64,000 bases of DNA from contig NZ_MODW01000009.1 in the NCBI RefSeq assembly GCF_001866135.1, positions 18,608 through 82,607 on the forward strand, given 5' to 3'. The stretch's first letter is position 1; every line of letters starts with the position of its first letter. Below, piece by piece: positions 1-7,790 of the stretch. The position numbers were made by a program, and so were the translations under genes. Under the pieces are notes generated by a model. It was not told the origin of the DNA. It did not search any database and saw only the letters and a list, made by a program, of their open reading frames with translations. Source of the DNA: Microbacterium sp. LCT-H2 (GTDB lineage Bacteria; Actinomycetota; Actinomycetes; Actinomycetales; Microbacteriaceae).

Positions 1-117
1 TTCCGCTCGCTCACCTCCGCCGAGGACGGCGGCATCACGCCGGACGAGTACGCCGATGCCCAGGCGCTGGTGGAGTCGAAGTTCTCGACCGACGCGTGGC
101 TGCACCGGGTTCCGTGA
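1..117 (+). CDS. C-terminal end of an unidentified protein
   Basis: An open frame enters from the left edge and ends at a TGA at 115-117, giving the last 38 residues of a protein (it ends WLHRVP). The tail is acidic and helical-looking with no motif I recognise, so no function is offered. It ends 57 bases before the probable start of the methyltransferase gene, and a TTCGACARGCTC repeat pair fills the gap. Confidence 0.5.
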   Translation, partial: FRSLTSAEDGGITPDEYADAQALVESKFSTDAWLHRVP

Positions 118-121
118 GCCG

Positions 122-151
122 TTCGACAAGCTCAAGCCCTTCGACAGGCTC
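122..151. repeat. tandem TTCGACARGCTC repeat pair
   Basis: TTCGACAAGCTC (122-133) and TTCGACAGGCTC (140-151) are direct copies 18 bases apart in the gap between two genes. From memory, TTCGACA(A/G)GCTC words are a frequent intergenic repeat in Microbacteriaceae. The pair would be translated if the methyltransferase began at the ATG at 96, which argues against that start. Confidence 0.55.
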
Positions 152-173
152 GGGGGCCCAGGGCCTGGGGCGG

Positions 174-1091
174 GTGTCGGTGATCGAGGGGGACAACCTC
201 GCGGTCGCAGCGACTCTGCCGTCCGCATCCTTCACACTCGTCTACCTCGACCCGCCCTTCAACACCGGGCGGGTGCGGGAGCGGCAGGTGGTCACCGCCC
301 GCCGCACGTTCACAACTCCGGAAGAATCGGCGGATCCGGACGGGTGCAGCCCCCAACCGGCCGAAAGCGCGTCGGATCTCCTGAGTTCTGAACACGCGGT
401 CGGCGAGCCCGAGGTGCGGCACGGCTTCCACGGGCACCGGTATGAGCGGGTGCGCGGCATGCTGCGCGCGTACGACGACAGCTTCGACGACTACGGCGCC
501 TTCCTCATGCCGCGGCTGGAAGAGGCCTGGCGGCTGCTCGCCGACGACGGCACCCTGTACCTGCACCTGGACTACCGCGAGGCGCACTACGCGAAGGTCA
601 TGCTCGACGCGGTGTTCGGCCGGGACTGCTTCCTCAACGAGCTCATCTGGGCGTACGACTACGGCGCGAAGTCCCGGCGGCGGTGGCCCACCAAGCACGA
701 CACGATCCTGGTGTACGTGAAGAACCCGCGGACGTACGTGTTCAACTCCGACGACGTCGACCGGGAGCCGTACATGGCGCCGGGCCTTGTGACCACGGAG
801 AAGGCCGCACGCGGCAAGCTCCCGACCGACGTGTGGTGGCACACGATCGTCCCGACCACCGGACGCGAGAAGACGGGATATCCGACGCAGAAGCCGGAGG
901 GCGTCCTGCGGCGTATCGTGAGCGCGTCGAGCCGGCCGGGTGACCGGGTGCTCGACCTCTTCGCGGGCAGCGGCACGACCGGAGCCGTGGCTTCCGCACT
1001 CGGTCGGGAGGCGGTGCTCGTGGACGACAATCCGGAGGCGGTGCGGGTCATGGCTGCGCGCATCCCACACGCGGAGGTCCGTCTGGCCTGA
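174..1091 (+). CDS. site-specific DNA adenine methyltransferase (beta class, orphan)
   Basis: S-adenosylmethionine-dependent DNA methyltransferase of about 305 residues. Catalytic motif IV DPPF lies at residues 26-29 and the SAM-binding motif FAGSGTTG near residues 263-270. Motif IV before motif I is the beta-class order, and DPPF suggests N6-adenine methylation. I chose the GTG at 174 because it starts directly before the conserved N-terminal block; the in-frame ATG at 96 would overlap the previous gene and translate a repeat. No restriction endonuclease, specificity subunit or Vsr gene is adjacent, so it looks like a solitary methylase with a regulatory or housekeeping role. That role is inference; the family call is firm. 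Confidence 0.85.
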   Translation: MSVIEGDNLAVAATLPSASFTLVYLDPPFNTGRVRERQVVTARRTFTTPEESADPDGCSPQPAESASDLLSSEHAVGEPEVRHGFHGHRYERVRGMLRAYDDSFDDYGAFLMPRLEEAWRLLADDGTLYLHLDYREAHYAKVMLDAVFGRDCFLNELIWAYDYGAKSRRRWPTKHDTILVYVKNPRTYVFNSDDVDREPYMAPGLVTTEKAARGKLPTDVWWHTIVPTTGREKTGYPTQKPEGVLRRIVSASSRPGDRVLDLFAGSGTTGAVASALGREAVLVDDNPEAVRVMAARIPHAEVRLA

Positions 1092-1114
1092 ACGGGACGC
1101 GCTCGGCGGAGGCG

Positions 1115-1465
1115 TCAGATCCCGATCGAGACCTTCCGGAGCGTCGCGGTCACCGTCCAGAACGTGCGCATGCCGGCGGTGAGCCGCATCACCGACCCGG
1201 GTCCGAGCTCCACCGGAGGGAGTGCGGGTGCGGTGAACGTCACGGTCGCGCGACCGGAGAGCACGACGAACACCTCGTCCTCCTCGACGTCCACCGCGGT
1301 GCCCGGCGTCATCTCCCAGACGCCGATCTCGATGCCTCCTGCGTCGTCGAGCACCGAGTACGCCGTGGTCGGCGCGCCGTCGCGGACGTCCTCGTCGGGC
1401 AGCGGGGTGTGCGTCAGCGCGAGGCGTCCGGCGTCGACGACGGCCCCCGGGGCGAGCGCGGTCAC
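1115..1465 (-). CDS. cupin-domain protein (EutQ/DUF861-like)
   Basis: A 116-residue single-domain protein. The middle (about residues 45-90) reads as a small cupin barrel: an EMTPG turn, an acidic EEDE stretch, VLSGRATVT and the ELGPGS turn. Such cupins bind small ligands or act as accessory enzymes in amine and amino-acid catabolism. The GTG start overlaps the stop of the upstream FAD oxidoreductase by four bases (GTGA), so the two are translationally coupled and probably act in one pathway. The substrate is unknown. A classical two-histidine metal motif is not obvious, so catalysis is uncertain. Confidence 0.75.
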   Translation of the reverse strand: MTALAPGAVVDAGRLALTHTPLPDEDVRDGAPTTAYSVLDDAGGIEIGVWEMTPGTAVDVEEDEVFVVLSGRATVTFTAPALPPVELGPGSVMRLTAGMRTFWTVTATLRKVSIGI

Positions 1466-2865
1466 GAGTCGAAGCCCATGCCGAGCGCGTCGAGCGTCTT
1501 CAGGAACAGGTTGCGGCGCCCTTCGTTGTGGTCGGCCTTGTCCATCGCGGCGCGGACGAGGTTGATGCCGACGGACGCGGCCGGCTCCGGCGGGAACGGG
1601 ATCGGCTTCTCGCGCACCATCCGCAGCTGCGTGCGCTCGGTCTCCTCGCCGGCGAGTTTGTCGAGCATGACGTCGGCGGCGAACCGGGCGGCGCCGACCC
1701 CGAGGCCGGTGAACCCTGTGGCGTAGGCGACCCGGCCGCCGCGGGCGGTGCCGAAGAACGCGCAGAACCGGCTCGACGAGTCGATCGCGCCGGCCCAGCG
1801 GTGCGTGAAGCGGAGGCCGGCGAGCTGCGGGAAGGTGGTGAAGAAGTGCGAGGCCAGCCGCCGGTGGCTCTCCATCCGATCCTCGTAGGCGGGGCGCACC
1901 TTGCCGCCGAAGTGGTAGACCGCGTCGTAGCCGCCGAACAGGATCCGGTCGTCGGCGGTGAGGCGGTAGTAGTGGAACTGGTTGGCGCTGTCGGCGAGTC
2001 CCTGGCGGTTCCGCCAGCCGATGGACGCGAGTTGCTCCGCCGACAGCGGCTCCGTCATCAACACGTAGTCGTACACAGGCACCGTCATGAGGCGGTTGCG
2101 CTTCAGGAGCGAGGGGAACACGTTCGTCGCGAGCGCCACGGCATCGGCGGTTACCCGGCCGTGCTCCGTGACGAGGGTCACCGGGCCGGAGTCCGCGCCC
2201 TCGATCCGCCGGACGAGGCTGTGCTCGTGGATCTCCACGCCGAGCTCGACGGCCACCCGAGCGAGCTCCAGGCCCAGCTTCGCGGGGTGCACGAGGGCGC
2301 TGCCCTCCCGGTCCCACGCGCCGGCGAGGAACGTGGGGGAGTGGACCTCCGCCTGCACCGCCTCCCGGTCGAGGAAGCCCTCCTCCTCGCGCAGCCACTC
2401 GACCTGATGCGGCTCCACGGCGACCGCGAGCTGGCCCGTCCGTTCGAACTCGGCATCCATGTCGTACCGCCGCACGGTCTCGGCGATGCCGTCGAGGTTC
2501 TCGTGGCCCAGCTCCTCCAGCCGGTCGATCTCCTCGGGCCAGCGGTTCACGCCGTTCTCGTGGCCGTGGGTGAGGCTGGACTCGCAGAAGCCGCCGTTGC
2601 GCCCGGACGCCGCCCAGGCCACGCGGGACGCCTCCAGGAGGACCACCTTCCGCTCCGGATCCCGCTCCTTCGCGCGCACGGCCGTCCAGAGTCCGGTGTA
2701 GCCGCCGCCGACGACCACGAGGTCCGTGTGCACGGTGCCGCGCAGCGGCGGATGCGAGGGGCGCTCGACGTCGTCGAGCCAGAAGACCGACAGGGCCGTG
2801 TCGCGCAGGGCGTCGTCGACGACGGACTGCGGAGGACGCCGGCGTTCGAAGACCGTGGTGCCCAT
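1462..2865 (-). CDS. FAD-dependent amine oxidoreductase (PuuB/DadA-like)
   Basis: A 467-residue flavoprotein of the DAO family, which oxidises amines or amino acids with FAD. The dinucleotide-binding motif GGGYTG is at residues 53-58, followed by an ASGRNGGF segment typical of gamma-glutamylputrescine oxidase-like enzymes, and TGFTGLGVGAAR near the C terminus completes the FAD site. The ATG start has a GGAG ribosome site nine bases upstream. It lies 26 bases after an Lrp-type regulator and overlaps the following cupin gene. An aminoaldehyde dehydrogenase is transcribed divergently, so oxidation of a polyamine-type amine to an aldehyde and then an acid is the best reading. No glutamylputrescine synthetase is nearby, so the exact amine is open. 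Confidence 0.85.
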   Translation of the reverse strand: MGTTVFERRRPPQSVVDDALRDTALSVFWLDDVERPSHPPLRGTVHTDLVVVGGGYTGLWTAVRAKERDPERKVVLLEASRVAWAASGRNGGFCESSLTHGHENGVNRWPEEIDRLEELGHENLDGIAETVRRYDMDAEFERTGQLAVAVEPHQVEWLREEEGFLDREAVQAEVHSPTFLAGAWDREGSALVHPAKLGLELARVAVELGVEIHEHSLVRRIEGADSGPVTLVTEHGRVTADAVALATNVFPSLLKRNRLMTVPVYDYVLMTEPLSAEQLASIGWRNRQGLADSANQFHYYRLTADDRILFGGYDAVYHFGGKVRPAYEDRMESHRRLASHFFTTFPQLAGLRFTHRWAGAIDSSSRFCAFFGTARGGRVAYATGFTGLGVGAARFAADVMLDKLAGEETERTQLRMVREKPIPFPPEPAASVGINLVRAAMDKADHNEGRRNLFLKTLDALGMGFDS

Positions 2866-2891
2866 GTTCACTCCGATGCGAGGGGAGCGCG

Positions 2892-3359
2892 TCAGCGCGT
2901 TCCCCAGTTGTAGAGGTCTTTGTAGAGGCCGGCGTAGAGCAGGCTCTCCGTCTGGATGATGCCGGGGATGGTGCGGATGCGGGTGGCGATGAGGTCGAGC
3001 AGATGGTCGTCGTCCTCGCACACCGCCTCGACGAGGATGTCGAACGTCCCGAGGGTGACGACGACGTACGCGAGCTCGGGGATCGCCGTGAGCTCCTCCG
3101 CGATCGCGCGGGGGTCGCCGGACACCCGGATGCCGATCATCGACATGCGGTGGAAGCCGAGTTGCAGCGGGTCGGTCACGGCGACGATCTGGATCAGGCC
3201 CGATTCGGTCAGCCGCTGCACCCGTTGGCGGGCCGCGGCCTCGCTGAGCCCCACCTCGCGGGCGATCTCCGCGTAGGGACGTCGCCCGTCCTCCTGCAGC
3301 AGTTCGACGATGCGCTTCGAGATATCGTCGAGGGCGGGGGGAGGCGTCTTCGGACTCAT
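2892..3359 (-). CDS. Lrp/AsnC-family transcriptional regulator
   Basis: A 155-residue protein with an N-terminal winged helix (about residues 10-60; the helix-turn-helix reads EIAREVGLSEAAARQRV) and a C-terminal ligand-binding RAM domain. The length and domain order match the Lrp/AsnC family, whose members sense amino acids or amines and often control adjacent catabolic genes. It is first in a minus-strand operon with the FAD oxidoreductase and cupin and faces the aldehyde dehydrogenase across a 99-base gap. ATTCCG words at about 3373 and 3429 are possible operator elements, but this is weak. Confidence 0.9.
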   Translation of the reverse strand: MSPKTPPPALDDISKRIVELLQEDGRRPYAEIAREVGLSEAAARQRVQRLTESGLIQIVAVTDPLQLGFHRMSMIGIRVSGDPRAIAEELTAIPELAYVVVTLGTFDILVEAVCEDDDHLLDLIATRIRTIPGIIQTESLLYAGLYKDLYNWGTR

Positions 3360-3458
3360 GTACCGATCGTGACATTCCGATGGGCCTTGCGCAACTGAAT
3401 CCGTCGATCACTGGCCGAAAAGCTACAGATTCCGTGTCCGGATGGCTACCATGGCGCT

Positions 3459-4907
3459 ATGTCCTCACCGTCGACGATGACCGTGCCCCTGCAGAACTTC
3501 ATCGGCGGCCGCGCCGTCACGGCAGCCGGGAGCGGCCGCCTGCCCCTCATCGATCCGGTGACGGAGGAAACCTACGGCGAGATCCCGATCTCCGACCGCA
3601 CCGACGTGGATGCCGCGTACGCCGCGGCCGCGGCGGCATTCCCGATCTGGAGGGACACCCCGCCGTCCGCGCGCCAGCTCGCGCTGTTCCGCATCGCCGA
3701 GGACATGGCCGCGCGGGCCGAGGAGTTCGCCGACCTCGAATCGAAGGACACCGGCAAGCCGAGGGCGACGCTCGTCGCCGATGAGATCCTGCAGTCGGTG
3801 GACCAGCTGCGGTTCTTCGCCGGCGCCGCGCGGAGCCTCGAGGGTCGAGCCGCCGCGGAGTACCTCCCCGGGCACACCTCCTTCGTGCGCCGGGAGCCGA
3901 TCGGCGTGATCGGGCAGGTGACGCCGTGGAACTACCCCCTGAACATGGCGGTGTGGAAGATCGCTCCCGCGCTCGCGGCCGGCAACGCCGTCGTGCTGAA
4001 GCCGGCGGAGTCCACGCCGCTCACCACGCTGCTGCTCGCCGAGATCGTCGCCGCGCACACCCCCGCCGGCACCCTCAACGTCGTGCTCGGCGATCGCGAG
4101 ACCGGAGCGGCCCTCGTCGAGCATCCGACGCCGCAGATGGTGGCCATCACCGGCTCGGTGCGGGCGGGCATGGCCGTGGCCCGCTCCGCGGCCGAGGACG
4201 TCAAGCGCGTGCACCTGGAGCTCGGCGGCAAGGCGCCCGCGATCGTCTTCCCTGATGCGTCGATCGAGAAGGCGGTCGATGGCATCGTCACCGGTGCCTT
4301 CTTCAACGCGGGGCAGGACTGCACCGCCGCGACCCGGGTGCTCGTGCACGCGTCGGTGCACGACGAGCTCGTCGCCGCACTGGTGGAGCGGACCCGCACG
4401 CACGCGCGGACCGGGGCGCCGGAGGAAGAGGGTGTGCTGTACGGGCCGCTGAGCAGCGCGGCCCAGCTCGCGCAGGTGCAGGGCTTCGTCGACCGGCTTC
4501 CCGCGCATGCGACGGTCGCGACGGGCGGGGCGCGGCAGGGCGACCGTGGCTACTTCTGGGAGGCGACCGTCGTGACCGGCGTGCAGCAGCACGACGAGGT
4601 CGTGCAGAGGGAGATCTTCGGACCCGTGCTCACCGTCCAGGCCTTCGACACCGAGGAGGTGGCGCTCGCGATGGCGAACGACGTGCCGTACGCGCTCGCC
4701 GCGTCGGTGTGGACGCGGGATCACGCTCGCGCCATGCGCTTCTCCCGCGATCTCGACTTCGGGTGCGTGTGGATCAACACCCACATCCCATTCGTGTCGG
4801 ACATGCCGCACGGCGGGTTCAAGCACTCCGGATACGGGAAGGACCTGTCGCAGTACGGCTTCGACGACTACACCCGGATCAAGCACGTGATGAGCGCGCT
4901 GGACTGA
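3459..4907 (+). CDS. aldehyde dehydrogenase, gamma-aminobutyraldehyde type
   Basis: A 482-residue NAD(P)+-dependent aldehyde dehydrogenase. General base Glu254 is in LELGGKAP and the nucleophile Cys288 in NAGQDCTA; the NYP and GNAVVLKPAE cofactor segments precede them. The overall pattern (Q-D-C-T-A around the cysteine, HSGYGKDLS near the end) is that of gamma-aminobutyraldehyde dehydrogenases. It would convert the aldehyde from the divergent amine oxidase to an amino acid. A -10 hexamer TACCAT (3447-3452) ends six bases before the ATG, indicating leaderless transcription and supporting this start over the ATG six codons later. Substrate assignment is by context. Confidence 0.88.
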   Translation: MSSPSTMTVPLQNFIGGRAVTAAGSGRLPLIDPVTEETYGEIPISDRTDVDAAYAAAAAAFPIWRDTPPSARQLALFRIAEDMAARAEEFADLESKDTGKPRATLVADEILQSVDQLRFFAGAARSLEGRAAAEYLPGHTSFVRREPIGVIGQVTPWNYPLNMAVWKIAPALAAGNAVVLKPAESTPLTTLLLAEIVAAHTPAGTLNVVLGDRETGAALVEHPTPQMVAITGSVRAGMAVARSAAEDVKRVHLELGGKAPAIVFPDASIEKAVDGIVTGAFFNAGQDCTAATRVLVHASVHDELVAALVERTRTHARTGAPEEEGVLYGPLSSAAQLAQVQGFVDRLPAHATVATGGARQGDRGYFWEATVVTGVQQHDEVVQREIFGPVLTVQAFDTEEVALAMANDVPYALAASVWTRDHARAMRFSRDLDFGCVWINTHIPFVSDMPHGGFKHSGYGKDLSQYGFDDYTRIKHVMSALD

Positions 4908-4919
4908 CGACGGGACCGC

Positions 4920-5447
4920 TCAGCGCGGGGTGAGGTGCTTGACGCGGCGGTGCTCCCGGAGCGTGAACTGCGGGCGCTGGTCGATCTTCGTGGCCCCGTC
5001 GAGCTCCCACCCGTGCCGGGCGTAGAAGCCGTCGGCGCGGTCGTTGCCGTCGAGGACCCAGAGGTAGGCGCGGGTGTGGCCGGCGTCGATCATGCGCTGC
5101 TCGGCGGCGTCGAGGAGGGCGTGCCCCGCGCCCGTCGACCACGCGGTGGGATCGGCGTAGATGCCGTACAGCTCCGCATCGTCCAGTCCGTCGGGGTCGC
5201 GGCCGGAGCCGGACGAGGCCCAGCCGACGACGGTGCCGTCGCGCTCGGCCACCAGGGTTCCGAGGCTCGTGGGCAGCGGGTCGGCGAAGATGCGGCGCCA
5301 CCCGTCGGCGCGCTCCGAGACGGACAGCCCGTCCAGCACCTCCTGGTCGATGAGGCCCTCGTAGGCCGCCTGCCACGACCGCACGTGCACTCTCGCCACG
5401 GCCTCGGCATCGTCGGCGACGGCGTCTCGGATCACCAGGGGCGTCAT
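4920..5447 (-). CDS. GNAT-family N-acetyltransferase
   Basis: A 175-residue acetyl-CoA-dependent acetyltransferase. The fold is recognisable from the N-terminal IRDAVADDAEAVARVHV segment, the YGIYADPTAWSTGAGHALL stretch equivalent to the acetyl-CoA binding loop, and the NDRADGFYARHGW motif near the C terminus. Position 1 of the Q/RxxGxG/A loop is altered (STGAGHALL), which is common in this subgroup. It converges with the aldehyde dehydrogenase, ending 12 bases from its stop. On the minus strand TAGAGT ends six bases before the ATG, so the mRNA may be leaderless. The acceptor substrate is unknown. Confidence 0.85.
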   Translation of the reverse strand: MTPLVIRDAVADDAEAVARVHVRSWQAAYEGLIDQEVLDGLSVSERADGWRRIFADPLPTSLGTLVAERDGTVVGWASSGSGRDPDGLDDAELYGIYADPTAWSTGAGHALLDAAEQRMIDAGHTRAYLWVLDGNDRADGFYARHGWELDGATKIDQRPQFTLREHRRVKHLTPR

Positions 5448-5524
5448 CCCTCCACTCTATGCACGCCCGCCGACGTCCTTCCGACACCTCCCGTCCCTTC
5501 CTCCTTCGGTCACCGGGTCACACC

Positions 5525-5593
5525 TGCACGACCTGGGTACGTCTGTGGGACCCAAACCCGTGTTCCGTCCTGCAACCGTGCCCGGGTCGTGCA
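5525..5593. repeat. A-family palindromic repeat, copy A1
   Basis: The left arm TGCACGACCTGGG (5525-5537) pairs with the right arm CCCGGGTCGTGCA (5581-5593), 12 of 13 positions, across a 43-base loop. The same TGCACGAC/GTCGTGCA design occurs at 22.0-22.4 kb and inside cydD at 52.05 kb. It lies in the 247-base gap before the ROK gene; nothing else recognisable is in that gap. Confidence 0.7.
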
Positions 5594-5694
5594 AGCGACA
5601 CAGCCGGAGAGGACGGGTCGACGGGTGCGACGCGATGTGGCAGGCTGGCGGGCACCGACTCCGCACGAGAATCGACCCTCAGAGGTTCCGCCGC

Positions 5695-6840
5695 ATGTCA
5701 CGACCCCTCGCAGGACCGCAGACCCTGCTCCGTACACTCAACGGCCGCGCGATCCTGGAACGCCTGGCCCGGAGCGGACCGCAGACCCGGTCCGAGCTCA
5801 TGGCGGCGACCGGCCTCTCCCGCACGGCCGTGACCCAGGTGCTGCGGATGCTCGATGCCGCGGGAGCCGTCACCGCAGCCGGGGTCGACCGCGACACCCG
5901 CGGACCGGCGGCCGGCCGCGTCGCGCTGCACCCGGCCCTCGGCTTCGCGGCCGCCGTGCACGTGGATCATCACGCCGCCCACGTCGTCCTCGTCGACGCC
6001 AGCGGCACCGTCAGGGCCGAACGGCACGGAGCCTTCCCTCCGGGCGAGGACCGGGTCGCGCACATCGCCGCCCTCGTCGCGGCCTGCCGGCGATCCGTGA
6101 AGGGCGCGCTCCACCTCGCCGTCGTCGGAGTGCCCGGGATCGTGGCCGCCGACGGTGCGATCCGCGACGACCAGGGGCCGGACGGCGGCGCCTTCCGCTC
6201 GGCTCTCGTGGCCGCCCTCGACTGCCCGGTCCGCGTCGAGAACGACGTCAACCTCGCCGCGCTCGCCGAGTCGACCGCCGGCGTCGGCATCGACCTCGCG
6301 AGCTTCGCGCTCCTGCTGCTCGACGACGACCTCGGAGCCGGCATCGTGATCGACGGGACGCTGCATCGCGGGTTCTCCGGTGTGGCGGGCGAGGTGATGT
6401 ACCTCCCGCAGACGCCGGTGCCCATCGGCGCCCCCGTCGCGGGCGCCACGGTGGTGCGCGACCTCGCCCTCGGCCTGGGGCTGGATGTCGACGCGCCGTT
6501 CCTCGCCCACCTGGAGGCGGCACAGCGTGGCGACGAGGCGGCGCAGGCGCTCGTCGCCGAGATCGGACGCCGGCTCTTCCTCGCGGCGGGCAGCGTCGCC
6601 CTCGTGCTCGATCCCGAGGCCTTCATCCTCGGCGGGGAGGCGGTGCACCCGGCGCTCCTGGACGCGATCGAACGGGTCGCGGACGAGTTCTCCGCGCAGC
6701 TGCCGCTCCGGTTCCTCGCCTCGGCGTTCGGGCCGGAGGCGCCGCTCGTCGGAGCCGTCGGGGAGGCGGCCTCCGCGCTCCGTGCCGACGTCTTCACCCG
6801 GATCCTCACCCCCTCCCGCGCAGCCGCCGCCGGCCGCTGA
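5695..6840 (+). CDS. ROK-family transcriptional regulator
   Basis: A 381-residue protein with an N-terminal winged helix (about residues 15-60, LMAATGLSRTAVTQVLRML) joined to a ROK sugar-kinase fold (about 85-375). ROK repressors sense sugars or sugar phosphates and control adjacent carbohydrate genes. The zinc-binding cysteine loop of classic ROK proteins (CxCGxxGC after the GAAGE turn) is absent: the segment after VAGEVM reads YLPQTPVP. The start at 5695 leaves out upstream sequence that carries repeat A1. It is followed at 23 bases by the YdjC deacetylase gene, so it probably regulates the deacetylase and sugar-symporter genes. Confidence 0.85.
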   Translation: MSRPLAGPQTLLRTLNGRAILERLARSGPQTRSELMAATGLSRTAVTQVLRMLDAAGAVTAAGVDRDTRGPAAGRVALHPALGFAAAVHVDHHAAHVVLVDASGTVRAERHGAFPPGEDRVAHIAALVAACRRSVKGALHLAVVGVPGIVAADGAIRDDQGPDGGAFRSALVAALDCPVRVENDVNLAALAESTAGVGIDLASFALLLLDDDLGAGIVIDGTLHRGFSGVAGEVMYLPQTPVPIGAPVAGATVVRDLALGLGLDVDAPFLAHLEAAQRGDEAAQALVAEIGRRLFLAAGSVALVLDPEAFILGGEAVHPALLDAIERVADEFSAQLPLRFLASAFGPEAPLVGAVGEAASALRADVFTRILTPSRAAAAGR

Positions 6841-6863
6841 CCGCCCGCCCGACAGGACACGCC

Positions 6864-7790
6864 ATGACCGCCTCCTCCGCCCTCGCCGACCGACTCGGAC
6901 TGCCGTCCGGTGCCAGGGCGGTCATCCTCAACGCCGACGACTTCGGGATGTGCCATGCCGCGAACGCCGCGATCTCGGGGCTCCTTCTCCGCGAACGGAT
7001 CGACTCGGCGACGGTGATGGTGCCCTGCGCCTGGTCCCCGGAAGCGCTCGCTTTCGCTGCCGCGCACCCGGACCTCGACGTGGGCGTGCACCTCGTGCTC
7101 ACGAGCGAGTGGCGTCGGTACCGGTGGCGTCCGCTCACTGGGGCCTCGACCCTCGTCGACGCCGACGGCTTCTTCCCCGCCGACGTCGCGACGGTGGAGC
7201 AGCGCGCCTCCGAAGCGGACGTCGCGGCCGAGATCGCCGCCCAGCTGCAGACCGCGCTCGATGCCGGTGTTGACGTGACCCACCTCGACAACCACATGGG
7301 CTCCGTCTACGGGCTGCTGACCGGCCGTGACTTCCTGCGCGCCGTCTTCGAGCTCGCCGCCCGACAGGGCCTCCCCTTCCGCCTGCCCCGCGAGATGGAG
7401 GGGGCGGACGCCGATCCGATGCTGCAGGCGAAGCTCACCGAAGCCGCGGCGGTGGCCGATGCGTTCGGGGTGGAGATCGTCGACCGGCTGTGGACGCACC
7501 CGTTCGAGCTGCGCGGCGAGGGCACCGCCGACGAGGAGTCGTACGAGCAGGTCCGAGACGGCTTCCTCGCGGTGCTGCGCGCCGTCCCGCCCGGGGTCAC
7601 CGAGATCTACCTGCACCCGATGGCCGATGGCGAGGAGCTGCGCGCCGCGGTGGACTTCGCGGCGGCCAAACGCGGCTATGAGCTGCGGCTGCTCGACGAC
7701 CCGCTCGTGCAGCAGACGATCGCCGAGGAGGGCCTGGTCCGCGTCGGCTGGCGCGCGCTACGGGAGCTGCAGCGCGGAGACACCCGGTGA
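6864..7790 (+). CDS. ChbG/YdjC-family carbohydrate deacetylase
   Basis: A 308-residue metal-dependent deacetylase. NADDFG near residues 23-28 supplies catalytic and metal-binding aspartates, and HLDNHMGS in the middle supplies metal-binding histidine. Characterised relatives (ChbG) remove acetyl groups from N,N'-diacetylchitobiose-type sugars. It lies between a ROK regulator and a GPH-type symporter whose GTG start overlaps its stop by four bases, so import of an oligosaccharide and its deacetylation are likely coupled. The natural substrate cannot be read from sequence. Confidence 0.88.
   Translation: MTASSALADRLGLPSGARAVILNADDFGMCHAANAAISGLLLRERIDSATVMVPCAWSPEALAFAAAHPDLDVGVHLVLTSEWRRYRWRPLTGASTLVDADGFFPADVATVEQRASEADVAAEIAAQLQTALDAGVDVTHLDNHMGSVYGLLTGRDFLRAVFELAARQGLPFRLPREMEGADADPMLQAKLTEAAAVADAFGVEIVDRLWTHPFELRGEGTADEESYEQVRDGFLAVLRAVPPGVTEIYLHPMADGEELRAAVDFAAAKRGYELRLLDDPLVQQTIAEEGLVRVGWRALRELQRGDTR

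Noticed and set aside
96..173. ATG start at 96 for the methyltransferase
   Set aside because: It would overlap the preceding gene and translate the TTCGACARGCTC repeats; the GTG at 174 directly precedes the conserved region.
174..1091. Restriction-modification system
   Set aside because: No endonuclease or specificity gene lies downstream; the upstream side is only partly visible.
4935..6863. Upstream extension of the YdjC deacetylase frame
   Set aside because: The extension overlaps the GNAT and ROK genes in other frames and has no protein-like composition until the ATG at 6864.
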